Assembly: GCF_004217145.1 (NCBI RefSeq)
Contig: NZ_SHKR01000011.1
Coordinates: 1,922,001-1,986,000, forward strand
Direction: 5' to 3'
DNA from: Kribbella rubisoli
GTDB lineage: Bacteria; Actinomycetota; Actinomycetes; Propionibacteriales; Kribbellaceae
Length of the DNA stretch: 64,000 nt
The notes beneath the pieces were generated by a model. The model searched no databases. It was not told the DNA's origin and saw nothing but the letters and a program-made list of their open reading frames with translations. Of the stretch, positions 36,768 to 44,903 are shown piece after piece (position 1 is the stretch's first letter; every line of letters starts with the position of its first letter). The translations under genes and the position numbers were made by a program.

Positions 36768-37208
36768 GTGGCAACAGACACAAGTGACGCGGTGGACAAC
36801 CTGGAGAAGGAACTCGTCACGTTGGCACGGCGGCTGCGGGGTCTGCAGCGGACGCTGTCCGACGAGGCGCACCCGGACCTGGAGCCGGCGCAGTACGCGT
36901 TGCTGAACCACGTCGAGGAACTGGCGCCGGTGCGGATGGCCGACCTGGTGGCAGCGCTCGAGGTGGACAAGGGTCCGGTCAGCCGGGCCTGCGCGCGACT
37001 CGAGGAAGAGGGTCTGCTGAAGCGTGCCGCCGACAAGTCGGACGCACGGGCGACCCTGCTGACACTGACCGCGGCCGGCAAGCGCAAGCTGACGGCGGCC
37101 CGGAAGAAGCGGCACAAGGTGATCGAGGACCTGCTCAAGGACTGGTCGCCGGCCCAGGTGAAGACCTTCGCCACCCAGGTGTCGAAGTTCAACAAGCTGT
37201 CCGACTGA
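36768..37208 (+). CDS. MarR family transcriptional regulator
   Basis: 146 aa of standard MarR length. The winged helix is at about 55-110 (VRMADLVAALEVDKGPVSRACARLEEEGLL, wing KSDARATLLTLTAAG), and N- and C-terminal helices give the dimer interface. The GTG start follows AAGGGG. No obvious target is adjacent: the downstream dCTP deaminase gene is 130 bp away and has its own context. Autoregulation is possible through the hairpin at 36678-36692. Confidence 0.92.
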   Translation: MATDTSDAVDNLEKELVTLARRLRGLQRTLSDEAHPDLEPAQYALLNHVEELAPVRMADLVAALEVDKGPVSRACARLEEEGLLKRAADKSDARATLLTLTAAGKRKLTAARKKRHKVIEDLLKDWSPAQVKTFATQVSKFNKLSD

Positions 37209-37338
37209 GGTTAGTTGCCTCAGGCCCAGGTTGGTGGTGCGGTCCTGCCGGAGAGCTGAGGGCTCCGGACGATTCACCACCAGCCCTTGGGAAGGGCTGC
37301 AGCTGTGCGGATGAGCAGCACGCTGCTAACGTGCGACC

Positions 37339-37914
37339 GTGCTGCTCTCCGACCGTGACATCTTGGCCGAGCTCGACGCGAAGCGGGTCCAGCTGGATCC
37401 GTTCGATGCTGCGATGGTGCAGCCGTCGAGTGTCGATGTACGGCTGGATCGGTTCTTCCGGGTCTTCGAGAACCACCGATACCCGCATATCGACCCCGCC
37501 GAGGAACAGCCGGATCTGACCCGGCTGGTCGAACCGGACGGCGAGGAGCCGTTCATCCTGCATCCCGGTGAGTTCGTCCTGGGATCGACGTACGAGCTGA
37601 TCACGCTCCCCGACGATGTCGCGGCCCGCCTCGAGGGCAAGTCGTCGCTCGGCCGGCTGGGCCTGCTGACGCACTCGACGGCCGGCTTCATCGACCCGGG
37701 CTTCTCCGGGCACGTGACGCTGGAGTTGTCGAACGTCGCAACCCTGCCGATCAAACTCTGGCCGGGGATGAAGATCGGCCAGCTCTGCTTCTTCCGGCTG
37801 TCCTCTCCCGCGGAGCACCCGTACGGCTCGGAGAAATACGGCTCGCGGTACCAGGGCCAGCGCGGTCCGACGCCGTCGCGCTCCTACCAGAACTTCCACC
37901 GCAGCGACATCTGA
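37339..37914 (+). CDS. dcd: dCTP deaminase
   Basis: 191 aa, the family length. It has family motifs throughout: [12 protein letters not shown] at the N-terminus, [43 protein letters not shown] (active-site Glu in the last strand) and C-terminal [11 protein letters not shown]. The enzyme deaminates dCTP; actinobacterial members are often bifunctional and also hydrolyse dUTP to dUMP, feeding thymidylate synthesis. The GTG start at 37339 lacks a strong ribosome site. A perfect 23-bp hairpin follows the stop. Confidence 0.97.
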   Translation: MLLSDRDILAELDAKRVQLDPFDAAMVQPSSVDVRLDRFFRVFENHRYPHIDPAEEQPDLTRLVEPDGEEPFILHPGEFVLGSTYELITLPDDVAARLEGKSSLGRLGLLTHSTAGFIDPGFSGHVTLELSNVATLPIKLWPGMKIGQLCFFRLSSPAEHPYGSEKYGSRYQGQRGPTPSRSYQNFHRSDI

Positions 37915-37915
37915 C

Positions 37916-37965
37916 GACATGAGTAAGGGCCCCAGGACGAGAGTCCTGGGGCCCTTACTCATGTC
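37916..37965. terminator. Perfect 23-bp bidirectional terminator
   Basis: Arms 37916-37938 and 37943-37965 are exact complements (core AAGGGCCCCAGGAC) around a GAGA loop. It lies between the convergent dcd gene and the lipoprotein gene, 1 bp and 5 bp from their stops. Confidence 0.88.
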
Positions 37966-37970
37966 AGAGA

Positions 37971-39497
37971 TCAGGCGGTCGCCTTGACGAAGATGCAGAC
38001 CGACTCGAGGTCCGTCGAGTCGTAGCCGGTCGGCAACTGCCGGTAGACGCCTCCGAACGGCGAGACGGCGACGGGCGACTCCTGCTTGCCGTTGTAGAGG
38101 TTCAGGCCCAGGTCACCGTTGCCCGGGGTGCTGTTGTCCGACGGCGAGTCGCTCTCGGACGGCGTGTCACCGGACGAAGGCGTGTCACCGGATGAGGGCG
38201 TGTCACCGGAGGAAGGCGTGTCGCTCGAGCTCGGGCCGCCCGAAGGGGTTGGGCTCGGCAGGTCGGCGCCGGTCTTCGCGTCCAGCAGCACCGGCTGCGC
38301 CTCGGCCTTCGCGTACACCACGCCGTGGAACGCCGCGGTCAAGTTCGGCACGATGCGGCCTCCGGACTTGCTGTTGAAGCCCCAAGCCTTCTTGCCGGTG
38401 GTGTCGTCGAGGCCGATGACCTCCTGGCCGTCGGTGCAGACGACCGATGTCGCCTGGTCCGCGAAGCACCTGTAGTCGCCGGCTCCGATGCCCTCCGGCG
38501 GGATGACGGGCGCCGTCTGCACCACGGCGCCGGTCGACAGATCGATCGCGTAGATGGCTTCGGTCTTGGTCCCCTGGCCGTAGTCGATGTATTTCATGCC
38601 GTAGAAGTAGGCGTGCTTGGCGGCACCGGCGATCGGGTTCAGGTACGCCAGCTTCAACGGGATCTGCTTCGTGACCTTCCCGCTCGCACCGTCGACGAGC
38701 AGCATCGTGCCGTCGGTGGCGCTGTCCGCCTGCCCACCCTTCGCACCTGCGATCACGCCGTTGTGCAGGCCCGCCGGGTTCATCCCCGGCACGATCGTGG
38801 CCTTCTGCGTCTTCGGGTCCGCGTACACCGTCAGATCGATCCGCTTCACGGTCACGTTTCCGGCGGCGACCGCACCGACCGCGACCTGCCCGGTCTCCGG
38901 GTCGTACGCCGTGTCCCTCAGGCTCGGGGAGCCGATCGCGTTGTCGCCCTCACCTTGCACCGTGCTCACCGGAGTGGACACCTCGGCGATCTTCTTGCCG
39001 GACATCACGTCGATCCACTGGATGACGACCAGGCCCTTCGGCTTCTGCGTGCCGTTGCCCTTGTCGGTCTCGGCGTAGGCGACGATCGCGACATCCTTGC
39101 CGTCGACCTTGGCCGCCATCGGCGCGCTCGCGCCGTTGACCGTGGTGGTGTCGGCCGACTTGGACGGGATCATCCACTGGTTGTTCGCATTGGCGACGTC
39201 GTGACCGTTGAGCCCGGCATAGCCGCCGATCAGCGCGACCTGGCCGGCGATACCCATCTGGGCCTCGTCGAGGGCCGAACGGCCCTGGTAGTCGGCCGAC
39301 GGGAACGCTGCCGCGACGCTGAGCGCCTTGGGCGGGTCGAAGGACGGGACCGTCGGAGTCGACGGGGTGGCGGAGGTGGTGGTGGACTGACCGCCGTTGT
39401 CGGAGCCCGAGTCGGATTTCTTGTCGCTGCCGCCGCAACCGGCCACGAGGATCAGGGCGGCGGTGACGGCTGTAGTTGCCACCATCGGGCGCAACAT
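37971..39497 (-). CDS. Lipoprotein with PQQ-like beta-propeller
   Basis: 508 aa. The signal peptide ends in a lipobox (LVAGCGG, Cys about 21), followed by a Ser/Thr/Asp-rich linker (22-55). The body has repeated PQQ-like blades (GLVVIQWIDVMSGKKIAEV, LLVDGASGKVTKQIPLKL, IYAIDLSTGAVVQTAPV, EVIGLDDTTGKKAWGFN). A low-complexity insert of SSGDTP repeats (about 425-455) is near the C-terminus. It is an outer-surface protein of unknown function, perhaps a scaffold. No operon partner is seen. Confidence 0.8.
   Translation of the reverse strand: MLRPMVATTAVTAALILVAGCGGSDKKSDSGSDNGGQSTTTSATPSTPTVPSFDPPKALSVAAAFPSADYQGRSALDEAQMGIAGQVALIGGYAGLNGHDVANANNQWMIPSKSADTTTVNGASAPMAAKVDGKDVAIVAYAETDKGNGTQKPKGLVVIQWIDVMSGKKIAEVSTPVSTVQGEGDNAIGSPSLRDTAYDPETGQVAVGAVAAGNVTVKRIDLTVYADPKTQKATIVPGMNPAGLHNGVIAGAKGGQADSATDGTMLLVDGASGKVTKQIPLKLAYLNPIAGAAKHAYFYGMKYIDYGQGTKTEAIYAIDLSTGAVVQTAPVIPPEGIGAGDYRCFADQATSVVCTDGQEVIGLDDTTGKKAWGFNSKSGGRIVPNLTAAFHGVVYAKAEAQPVLLDAKTGADLPSPTPSGGPSSSDTPSSGDTPSSGDTPSSGDTPSESDSPSDNSTPGNGDLGLNLYNGKQESPVAVSPFGGVYRQLPTGYDSTDLESVCIFVKATA
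38155..38222. repeat. 18-bp coding tandem repeat in the lipoprotein gene
   Basis: Four near-identical units built on GGCGTGTCACCGGA(N)GA encode SSGDTP-type hexapeptides. Unit number could vary between strains by slippage. Confidence 0.7.
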
Positions 39498-39615
39498 CGT
39501 TGGTTACTCTCCCCAAGGTCGACCGAGAATGATCGACTGAACGCTAGCAGTGTCCATGGGTCTGCCCGGTAGTTATCCACAGGCGTTGCAGGAAGCTGCA
39601 GGCGTCCGGGGTCGC

Positions 39616-39711
39616 TCAGGTGGTCCGGGCGAGCCCCAGACGCTGCAGCAGGTGGTAGAGCGCGGCGGCCGCGCTGTTCAGCGGCACCCCGTTCAGCTGT
39701 ACGCCGTTCAT
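39616..39711 (-). CDS. 31-aa small ORF coupled to the upstream small gene
   Basis: Starts at ATG 39711 overlapping the stop of the 81-aa gene (ATGA) and encodes 31 residues, MNGVQLNGVPLNSAAAAL then YHLLQRLGLARTT. The LNGV repeat and an amphipathic helix are the only features. The coupled start supports translation, but such a short frame could be chance. Confidence 0.4.
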   Translation of the reverse strand: MNGVQLNGVPLNSAAAALYHLLQRLGLARTT

Positions 39712-39953
39712 CGGACGATCGAGAGCCCGGTCCCGCGGTGGCGGGGCTGCTGGTCGGCCAGGACCCGGGAGGCGGGCTCGGCCAGGCGGCGGGTGGGCTC
39801 CAGCCGGTCGGCCAGCCGGCGCAGTGCGCTGGCGAGGCCCTCCCGCGGGCTGGTGCGGTCGGCCTTGCGGTCGTGACGCATGGCGCGGGCCTCGGCGGCG
39901 CGCAGCTGCTCGGCGACTCGGTAGCGGGCAACTTCCTGGTGTGCGGTGATCAT
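39708..39953 (-). CDS. Small basic hypothetical protein
   Basis: 81 aa, highly charged and helical (ATG ATC ACC start at 39953). GAGGGG lies nine bases upstream of the ATG. The sequence EVARYRVAEQLRAAEARAMR followed by GLASALRRLADRLEP suggests two amphipathic helices. No family is recognised. Other frames over this interval are longer but have arginine/alanine-rich shadow composition; this one has a ribosome site and normal composition. It may form a unit with the 31-aa frame that overlaps its stop. Confidence 0.6.
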   Translation of the reverse strand: MITAHQEVARYRVAEQLRAAEARAMRHDRKADRTSPREGLASALRRLADRLEPTRRLAEPASRVLADQQPRHRGTGLSIVR

Positions 39954-40007
39954 GATCGTGTTCCCCTCTGGTGATCCCCGTGGCTGGTTTTGGCAATGCT
40001 TCGCTCA

Positions 40008-40036
40008 GGTCCCGCCGCCGCCTGGGCGGCGGGACC
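40008..40036 (-). terminator. Hairpin after the DUF4097 gene
   Basis: 12-bp arms GGTCCCGCCGCC / GGCGGCGGGACC with a 5-nt loop, about 70 bp past the stop of the minus-strand gene ending at 40104. Confidence 0.6.
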
Positions 40037-40103
40037 TCGATCGCTTACATGAACCCAACGAACCCGACTGCGCCGATCCGACGCGTGCGGTGTTGTTTCC
40101 GGG

Positions 40104-40940
40104 TCAGACCTTGTAGACGGTGATGTCGCCGGAGACGGTGCGGGCCCGCAGCATCAGCGCGCGCTCCCCCTCGGCCGGCTTCTCGCCGGGCTCGAGGTCG
40201 CACCGGATGTGCCCGGTGACGGTCTTCAGGTCGAGGTACGTCGGGAGGCCCTCGGGCACCCCGATCTGGACGTCGCCGCGGGCCGTCTCGGCCTGGACGC
40301 TCGGTCCGTCGGCGATCTCGACCTTGACGTCGCCGGAACCGGAGGTGGCGACCGAGTGGTCGCGGATCCGCTCGATGGTGATGTCACCCGAGCCGACCTT
40401 GACCGACGTGGGACCGTTGGCGTCGCCCACGGTGACGTCTCCGGAGCCGGTGCTCAGGCCGAGCGCGTCGCCGGCCTCGTCGATGTCGATCGAACCGGAG
40501 CCGGTGCTGGCCTTGACCGCGCCGGTGACGGACTCGACCTTGACGTCTCCGCTGCCGGTGTTGACGCCGAGCTCGCCCTCGACCCGGGTCAGCTGTACGT
40601 CGCCGGAGCCGGTGGACAGTCGCGACGGACCGAGCGGCACCTCGGAGGTGATGTCTCCGGAGCCGGTCTTCACCCTGGCCTCGAGGACCGCCGAGGTGGC
40701 GATCCGGACCAGGATCTCCGGTCCGCGGCGGACGTTACGCGGGCCTTCGATGATCAGCTCGCCGTCGACGACCTCGAAGATCACGCCGTCGTCGTCGCCG
40801 TCGATCTCCATCGAGACCGCGGTGCCGGCGCCGTCCGGGTTGGCCTTGATCTCGACCAGTCCTGAGCCGATCTCGATGCGGATCCGCTCGATCCGCTTCT
40901 CCTCGTCGTCGATGTACTGCGTCGCGCTGTGGTCGCTCAT
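40104..40940 (-). CDS. DUF4097-type beta-repeat protein (no membrane anchor)
   Basis: 278 aa composed almost entirely of short beta-helix rungs with the recurring motif TGSGDV/I (STGSGDVQLTRVEGEL, NTGSGDVKVESVTGAV, GSGDITIERI). This is the DUF4097 pattern, predicted to form a right-handed beta-helix. There is no signal peptide or membrane helix, so it is cytoplasmic. It starts at ATGA within the stop of the ribbon-helix-helix gene and is clearly co-translated with it. Function unknown; a paralog with a membrane anchor lies at 61674. Confidence 0.88.
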   Translation of the reverse strand: MSDHSATQYIDDEEKRIERIRIEIGSGLVEIKANPDGAGTAVSMEIDGDDDGVIFEVVDGELIIEGPRNVRRGPEILVRIATSAVLEARVKTGSGDITSEVPLGPSRLSTGSGDVQLTRVEGELGVNTGSGDVKVESVTGAVKASTGSGSIDIDEAGDALGLSTGSGDVTVGDANGPTSVKVGSGDITIERIRDHSVATSGSGDVKVEIADGPSVQAETARGDVQIGVPEGLPTYLDLKTVTGHIRCDLEPGEKPAEGERALMLRARTVSGDITVYKV

Positions 40941-41683
40941 TCGACCCACCCCGTCATCCGTTGTCCCGGGCCGTGTCCGCCCTTGCGTCGTTCCTTGTCC
41001 TCGCGACGCCGGTCGCGGTCGTCACGTCGGCGGTCGCGATCGCGGCGGCCGCGGTCCGAGCCGAAGACACCCTCGTCACCGAAGGGGCCGTTCGGACCGA
41101 ACACGCCGTTCGGACCGAAGACGCCGTCGGGGCCGAGCGGGCCGTTCGGGCCCAGCGGGCCTTCCGGACCGAAGACCGGGCCGCGCGGCGGGCGCGGCGG
41201 CCGGGGCGGACGGCCGCTACGGCCGCTCAGCTCGGTCATCACGGTGCGCATCAGCCACGCGTTCGAGGAGATGCCCTCGGCATTCGCGGCCTCGTCCACC
41301 TTGTTCTTGATCGACATCGGCAGCCGGAGGGTGATCCGGGCGGTCGGCTCGTCGGCGTCGAACACGAACTGCTCGTCCGCCTCCGCGTCGGCCTCGTCGT
41401 CGATGTCGTCGTCGGTCTCGTCCGGACCGGTCAGCTGGCTGGGCGCCGGTGTAACCACGAACTCAGGACGGCCACCGGCCATCCGGAGCTCGACCGAGCC
41501 CGGGGACAGCTCGCGGCTGATCTCCCCGGCTGCGTCGGACAGGGCTGAGATGAGGGCCAGGCGGCCCGCGTCATCCAGCGTTGCCCCGAGGCGCTGGGCC
41601 ACGGAGCGGGTTTGCTCGTCGGCCAGGGCGGTGGCGTTTTCAACGCTCCGCCGGACCGACTCGAGGTAGTGGTCAAGTTCCAT
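40937..41683 (-). CDS. HicB-like ribbon-helix-helix protein with Gly/Pro-rich tail
   Basis: About 248 aa. An acidic linker (DDDIDDEADAEADE) precedes a ribbon-helix-helix segment (ARITLRLPMSIKNKVDEAAN, then EGISSNAWLMRTV) at about 115-150. A collagen-like run of G-P-x units (GPEGPLGPNGPLGPDGVFG) and a very basic Arg/Asp tail follow. The N-terminal 90 residues are helical. It probably binds DNA and autoregulates through the TGACGTCA pair at 41695-41713. No SD is present, and promoter spacing suggests a leaderless start at ATG 41683; ATGs at 41695-41689 are alternatives. The partner is DUF4097. Confidence 0.75.
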   Translation of the reverse strand: MELDHYLESVRRSVENATALADEQTRSVAQRLGATLDDAGRLALISALSDAAGEISRELSPGSVELRMAGGRPEFVVTPAPSQLTGPDETDDDIDDEADAEADEQFVFDADEPTARITLRLPMSIKNKVDEAANAEGISSNAWLMRTVMTELSGRSGRPPRPPRPPRGPVFGPEGPLGPNGPLGPDGVFGPNGVFGPNGPFGDEGVFGSDRGRRDRDRRRDDRDRRREDKERRKGGHGPGQRMTGWVE

Positions 41684-41694
41684 GTGCATCATCA

Positions 41695-41720
41695 TGACGT
41701 CATCGTGACGTCACTGTCAA
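41695..41720 (-). promoter_or_regulatory. Promoter with tandem TGACGTCA operators
   Basis: Two perfect 8-bp palindromes TGACGTCA (41695-41702 and 41706-41713), 11 bp apart, which suits two ribbon-helix-helix dimers on one DNA face. A TTGACA (-35, 41720-41715, minus strand) precedes them; 17 bp further lies a weak TCATGA -10. Confidence 0.6.
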
Positions 41721-41793
41721 CCCCTTCTGATGTCAGGTCGTCGTCAGAGTGGCGGCACAGGCAGAATGGCGTGCAGTCAACCAAGGAGGATCC

Positions 41794-42588
41794 GTGTCCA
41801 GAGGAGTACTCATCACCGGCGCATCCCGGGGTGTCGGCGCGGCCGCCGCGCAGGCGTTCGCACGAGCCGGCGACCGGATCGTGCTGCACTGCCGCGGAGC
41901 AGTCGCCCGCGCCGAGGAAATCCGTGCCGGACTGCCCGGCGACGGCCATAGGGTGATCGCCGCGGACCTCGGCGACCCGGCCGCAATCCCTTCCCTGGTT
42001 GACGAATCGGCCGCCGCGCTCGGGCGGATCGACGTACTCGTCAACAACGCGGCGATGTTCGTCGACGAGCCGGTCGGCGGTTCGCGGCGGGTCGGTCACC
42101 CGCTGGCAGAGACGTCGTACGACGAATGGGTCGCGACCTGGCGTCGGACGTTGGCCGTCAACCTCGAGGGGGCGGCGCATGTGACGTGGTGCGTGGCGCG
42201 GCAGATGCTCGACCAGGACCCCGCAGACGGCGTACGGCGGGGTGCGGTCGTCAACGTCGGATCGCGCGGCGCCTATCGCGGCGAGCCCGATGTGCCCGCG
42301 TACGGCGCCTCGAAGGCCGGGCTGCACTCGCTCGGGCAGTCACTGGCGGCATCGCTGGCGCCACATGACATCAGCGTGACGTCAATCGCGCCCGGCTTCA
42401 TCGCCACCGACATGACCCAGACGTTCCTCTCGGGTCCCGGCGGTGACGCGATCCGCGCACAGAGCCCGTTCGACCGGGTCGCCACCGCCGAGGAAGTCGG
42501 CAACGCAATCTTCTGGCTCGCCTCACCCCAGGCGAACTGGGCAAGCGGCGCGGTCCTCGACTTCAACGGCGCGTCCTACCTGCACTGA
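41794..42588 (+). CDS. SDR family oxidoreductase (FabG-like)
   Basis: 264 aa. Cofactor motif GASRGVGAAAAQAF, NNAAMF, a catalytic Tyr/Lys in YGASKAGL (about 183-187) after the Ser in VNVGSRGAY, and C-terminal GAVLDFNGASYL. This is a classical SDR of the 3-oxoacyl-ACP-reductase type; the substrate is unknown. GTG 41794 follows a perfect AAGGAGGA. It is divergent from the ribbon-helix-helix/DUF4097 pair, sharing the spacer with the TGACGTCA sites. Confidence 0.93.
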   Translation: MSRGVLITGASRGVGAAAAQAFARAGDRIVLHCRGAVARAEEIRAGLPGDGHRVIAADLGDPAAIPSLVDESAAALGRIDVLVNNAAMFVDEPVGGSRRVGHPLAETSYDEWVATWRRTLAVNLEGAAHVTWCVARQMLDQDPADGVRRGAVVNVGSRGAYRGEPDVPAYGASKAGLHSLGQSLAASLAPHDISVTSIAPGFIATDMTQTFLSGPGGDAIRAQSPFDRVATAEEVGNAIFWLASPQANWASGAVLDFNGASYLH

Positions 42589-42785
42589 GCCGGCTACCCG
42601 TTGCCGACCGCCACGAGGGTGGGCTTCACCCGTCTGAGCCCCGGACCGTAACAGATCCTTGTTCGCTCAGTTATTCAGTAACAACGGGTGAGCTTCCGGA
42701 TACCTGGAGAGGGGTCCGGACCGGTCAACCCGCCGTCCGGTGCACCCGTCCGTCGCCGGGCTCGTCGTACAACGGGAGCCTCTTC

Positions 42786-44822
42786 ATGCGTTTCGCCCGC
42801 ATCACCCTGGGCCTGCTGCTGACGCTGGCAGGTCTGGCGGCCACCGTGGCCGGAGCCGTCGCCGCCTTCTGGCTGGTCGGTCCGGACAACACGATCTCGA
42901 CCCCCAGCCGTGAGTTCGCCAGTTCGGGACTCGCGGTTGTCACCGCGCCCACGCTGCTCGACCGGCACGGCCCGACGCTGCACGTCAACGCGTCCGGCGA
43001 CAAGCCGCTGTTCGTCGGCATCGGCCAGGACCTCGACGTCCGCGACTATCTCGCCGGGTCGGCGCACACCAGGCTGACCCGCTTCGAGCCGCCGGGCACG
43101 TTCGGCACGCAGGACCTGCGCGGCCGCAGCGGCAAGCTGACGCCGCCCGGCCAGCTCGACTGGTGGGTCGCGCAGTCGGCATCTGGCTCGCAGTCGGTGA
43201 GCTGGCCGATGCAGGACGGTCGGTACGAGGTCGTTGTGATGAACGCGGACGGCACACCGGCCGTCGGAGCGCAGGTCAGCTTCGGCGTGCAGGTGCACCG
43301 GCTCTTCGGGATCTGCCTGCTAGTGCTGGGCGCGGGTGTATTGGTGCTCGCGTTGGGCCTGGCGCTGATGTTCCGTCGCCGGAAGGTCGCGGTCGCGGCT
43401 GACACCCAGTCGACGACCGAGATCCCGCTGCCGGTCACCTCGCGCATCCCGGTCCTGGTTCCGGTCGTGGCGAGTACGTCGGACGACAACGCCCCGGCGT
43501 ACAGGGTGTCGCCGTTCGCGCCTGAGCGGGTCAGCCCGTTCGCGCAGCAGACCCAGCCGAAGCCCGCCGCCGCCAAGCTCAAGCCCGCTGTGGTCAAGCC
43601 CGCGCCGACGCCGGTGCCGGCGGCGCCGATGTTCATGTCGGCCGCGGCGGTCGCCCGGGCCAAGTCGCCGGCCCTGATCGGCGCCGGCGCCTCCCAGCGG
43701 CACGACGAGCCGGTGGACCGCGCCGAGACCCTCGAGACCACCGAGACCACCGAGACTGTGGAGCGCGCCGAGGCCGTCGAGACGGAGACCGTTCCGCTCG
43801 CCGCGTCGCCCGAGTTCGAGAAGAGCGACGAGGCGGTCCGCCGTACCGCCGCCCTGCTGGCCAGCGGCGCCTTGTTGCTGACGACAACGAGCTGCGGGCT
43901 GATGCCGCCGAAGAACAGCCTGGCCGCGCCGGACAGCCGTCCGGCCGTCACGCTCGCCGACGCGCAGGCCGTCGTCCAGCGCTACAACCAGCTCAACAAC
44001 CAGGCGAACCAGACGCGCGACGCCAAGCTCTCCGCGACGATCGAGGGCAACCCGACGCTCGCGCAGACCCAGGCGGGCTTCGTCATCGGGCGCAAACTCG
44101 ACGCCGCCGGCAAGGACGTCTCGAAACCGTTCAGCTACACCGACCCGGAGATCGGCGCGCCGCAGTTCGCGTCGTACCCGATGCGGTTCGTGGTCAGCTC
44201 GGGCGTCTCCAACGCGCCGGGCAACCGGCAGCTCGGCGTCTGGCAGCGGGAGAACGCCGGTAGCCCGTGGCTGTTGACGCACTCGGTCTACCCGCCGAAG
44301 GGCGTCGAGCTGCCGTCGGTCGACGGGATGCGCACGCCGGACAAGAGCGACCTGAGCAAGCTGCAGAGTCAGCCGGCAACAGTCGCGAAGGACCTCGCGA
44401 CGTACCTGACCGGCGGCCCGAACGCCCCGCAGTCGAAGCTGTTCACACCGTCCCCCGCCCTGTCGAGCATGCTCAAGCTGCGGGCGACGACGAAGGCCAA
44501 CGACACCGCCGAGCCGTACATCGCGAGCGTGACCGACGCGTTCCTGCCATCCGGCGAGCCGCTGACCTTCATCACGTCGTCCGGCGACGCACTGGTGTTC
44601 CTCACGCTCACCGAGCAGTACCTGCAGCGCGTCGAGCCGGGCTCGAACGCGTACTGGACCAGCGGCGAGGCGACCGCCTTCAGCAGCATGGTCAAGTACA
44701 CGCAGAGCCTGCACCAGGACTACCTCCACCAGGTCGCGCTGGTCATCCCGACCAAGTCCACCGACGAAGCGGTCCGGGTCCTCTCCATCGACCCTCAACT
44801 CATCGGAGCCGGCGGCGACTAA
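42786..44822 (+). CDS. Three-part membrane protein with internal lipobox-like segment
   Basis: 678 aa. Residues 8-30 form a first membrane helix, 35-170 an extracytoplasmic beta-rich domain, and 172-196 a second helix. Then comes a long Ala/Pro-rich cytoplasmic linker with an acidic E-T repeat (315-340). Residues 354-370 form a third hydrophobic stretch ending in TTTSC370, which looks like a lipobox. The C-terminal 300 residues are a soluble domain as in DUF8094-type lipoproteins (VTLADAQAVVQRYNQLNNQA; YLQRVEP). It reads as a membrane protein fused in frame to a lipoprotein. Function unknown. ATG 42786 follows GGGAGCC. Confidence 0.75.
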   Translation: MRFARITLGLLLTLAGLAATVAGAVAAFWLVGPDNTISTPSREFASSGLAVVTAPTLLDRHGPTLHVNASGDKPLFVGIGQDLDVRDYLAGSAHTRLTRFEPPGTFGTQDLRGRSGKLTPPGQLDWWVAQSASGSQSVSWPMQDGRYEVVVMNADGTPAVGAQVSFGVQVHRLFGICLLVLGAGVLVLALGLALMFRRRKVAVAADTQSTTEIPLPVTSRIPVLVPVVASTSDDNAPAYRVSPFAPERVSPFAQQTQPKPAAAKLKPAVVKPAPTPVPAAPMFMSAAAVARAKSPALIGAGASQRHDEPVDRAETLETTETTETVERAEAVETETVPLAASPEFEKSDEAVRRTAALLASGALLLTTTSCGLMPPKNSLAAPDSRPAVTLADAQAVVQRYNQLNNQANQTRDAKLSATIEGNPTLAQTQAGFVIGRKLDAAGKDVSKPFSYTDPEIGAPQFASYPMRFVVSSGVSNAPGNRQLGVWQRENAGSPWLLTHSVYPPKGVELPSVDGMRTPDKSDLSKLQSQPATVAKDLATYLTGGPNAPQSKLFTPSPALSSMLKLRATTKANDTAEPYIASVTDAFLPSGEPLTFITSSGDALVFLTLTEQYLQRVEPGSNAYWTSGEATAFSSMVKYTQSLHQDYLHQVALVIPTKSTDEAVRVLSIDPQLIGAGGD

Positions 44823-44903
44823 TCGCAGGCAAGCGGTTGCCGGAAGATAGTTCCGGCTGATTGACTCTCGGGGTGAGGTTTTTCCCACCGCCTGGGAGTT
44901 TCA

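Noticed and set aside
38155..38222. Short repeats that might suggest a CRISPR array
   Set aside because: The units are contiguous 18-mers inside a coding region without spacers.
39573..39581. A TTATCCACA sequence identical to a strong DnaA box
   Set aside because: Single copy with no AT-rich region, dnaA or dnaN gene nearby, so not evidence of an origin.
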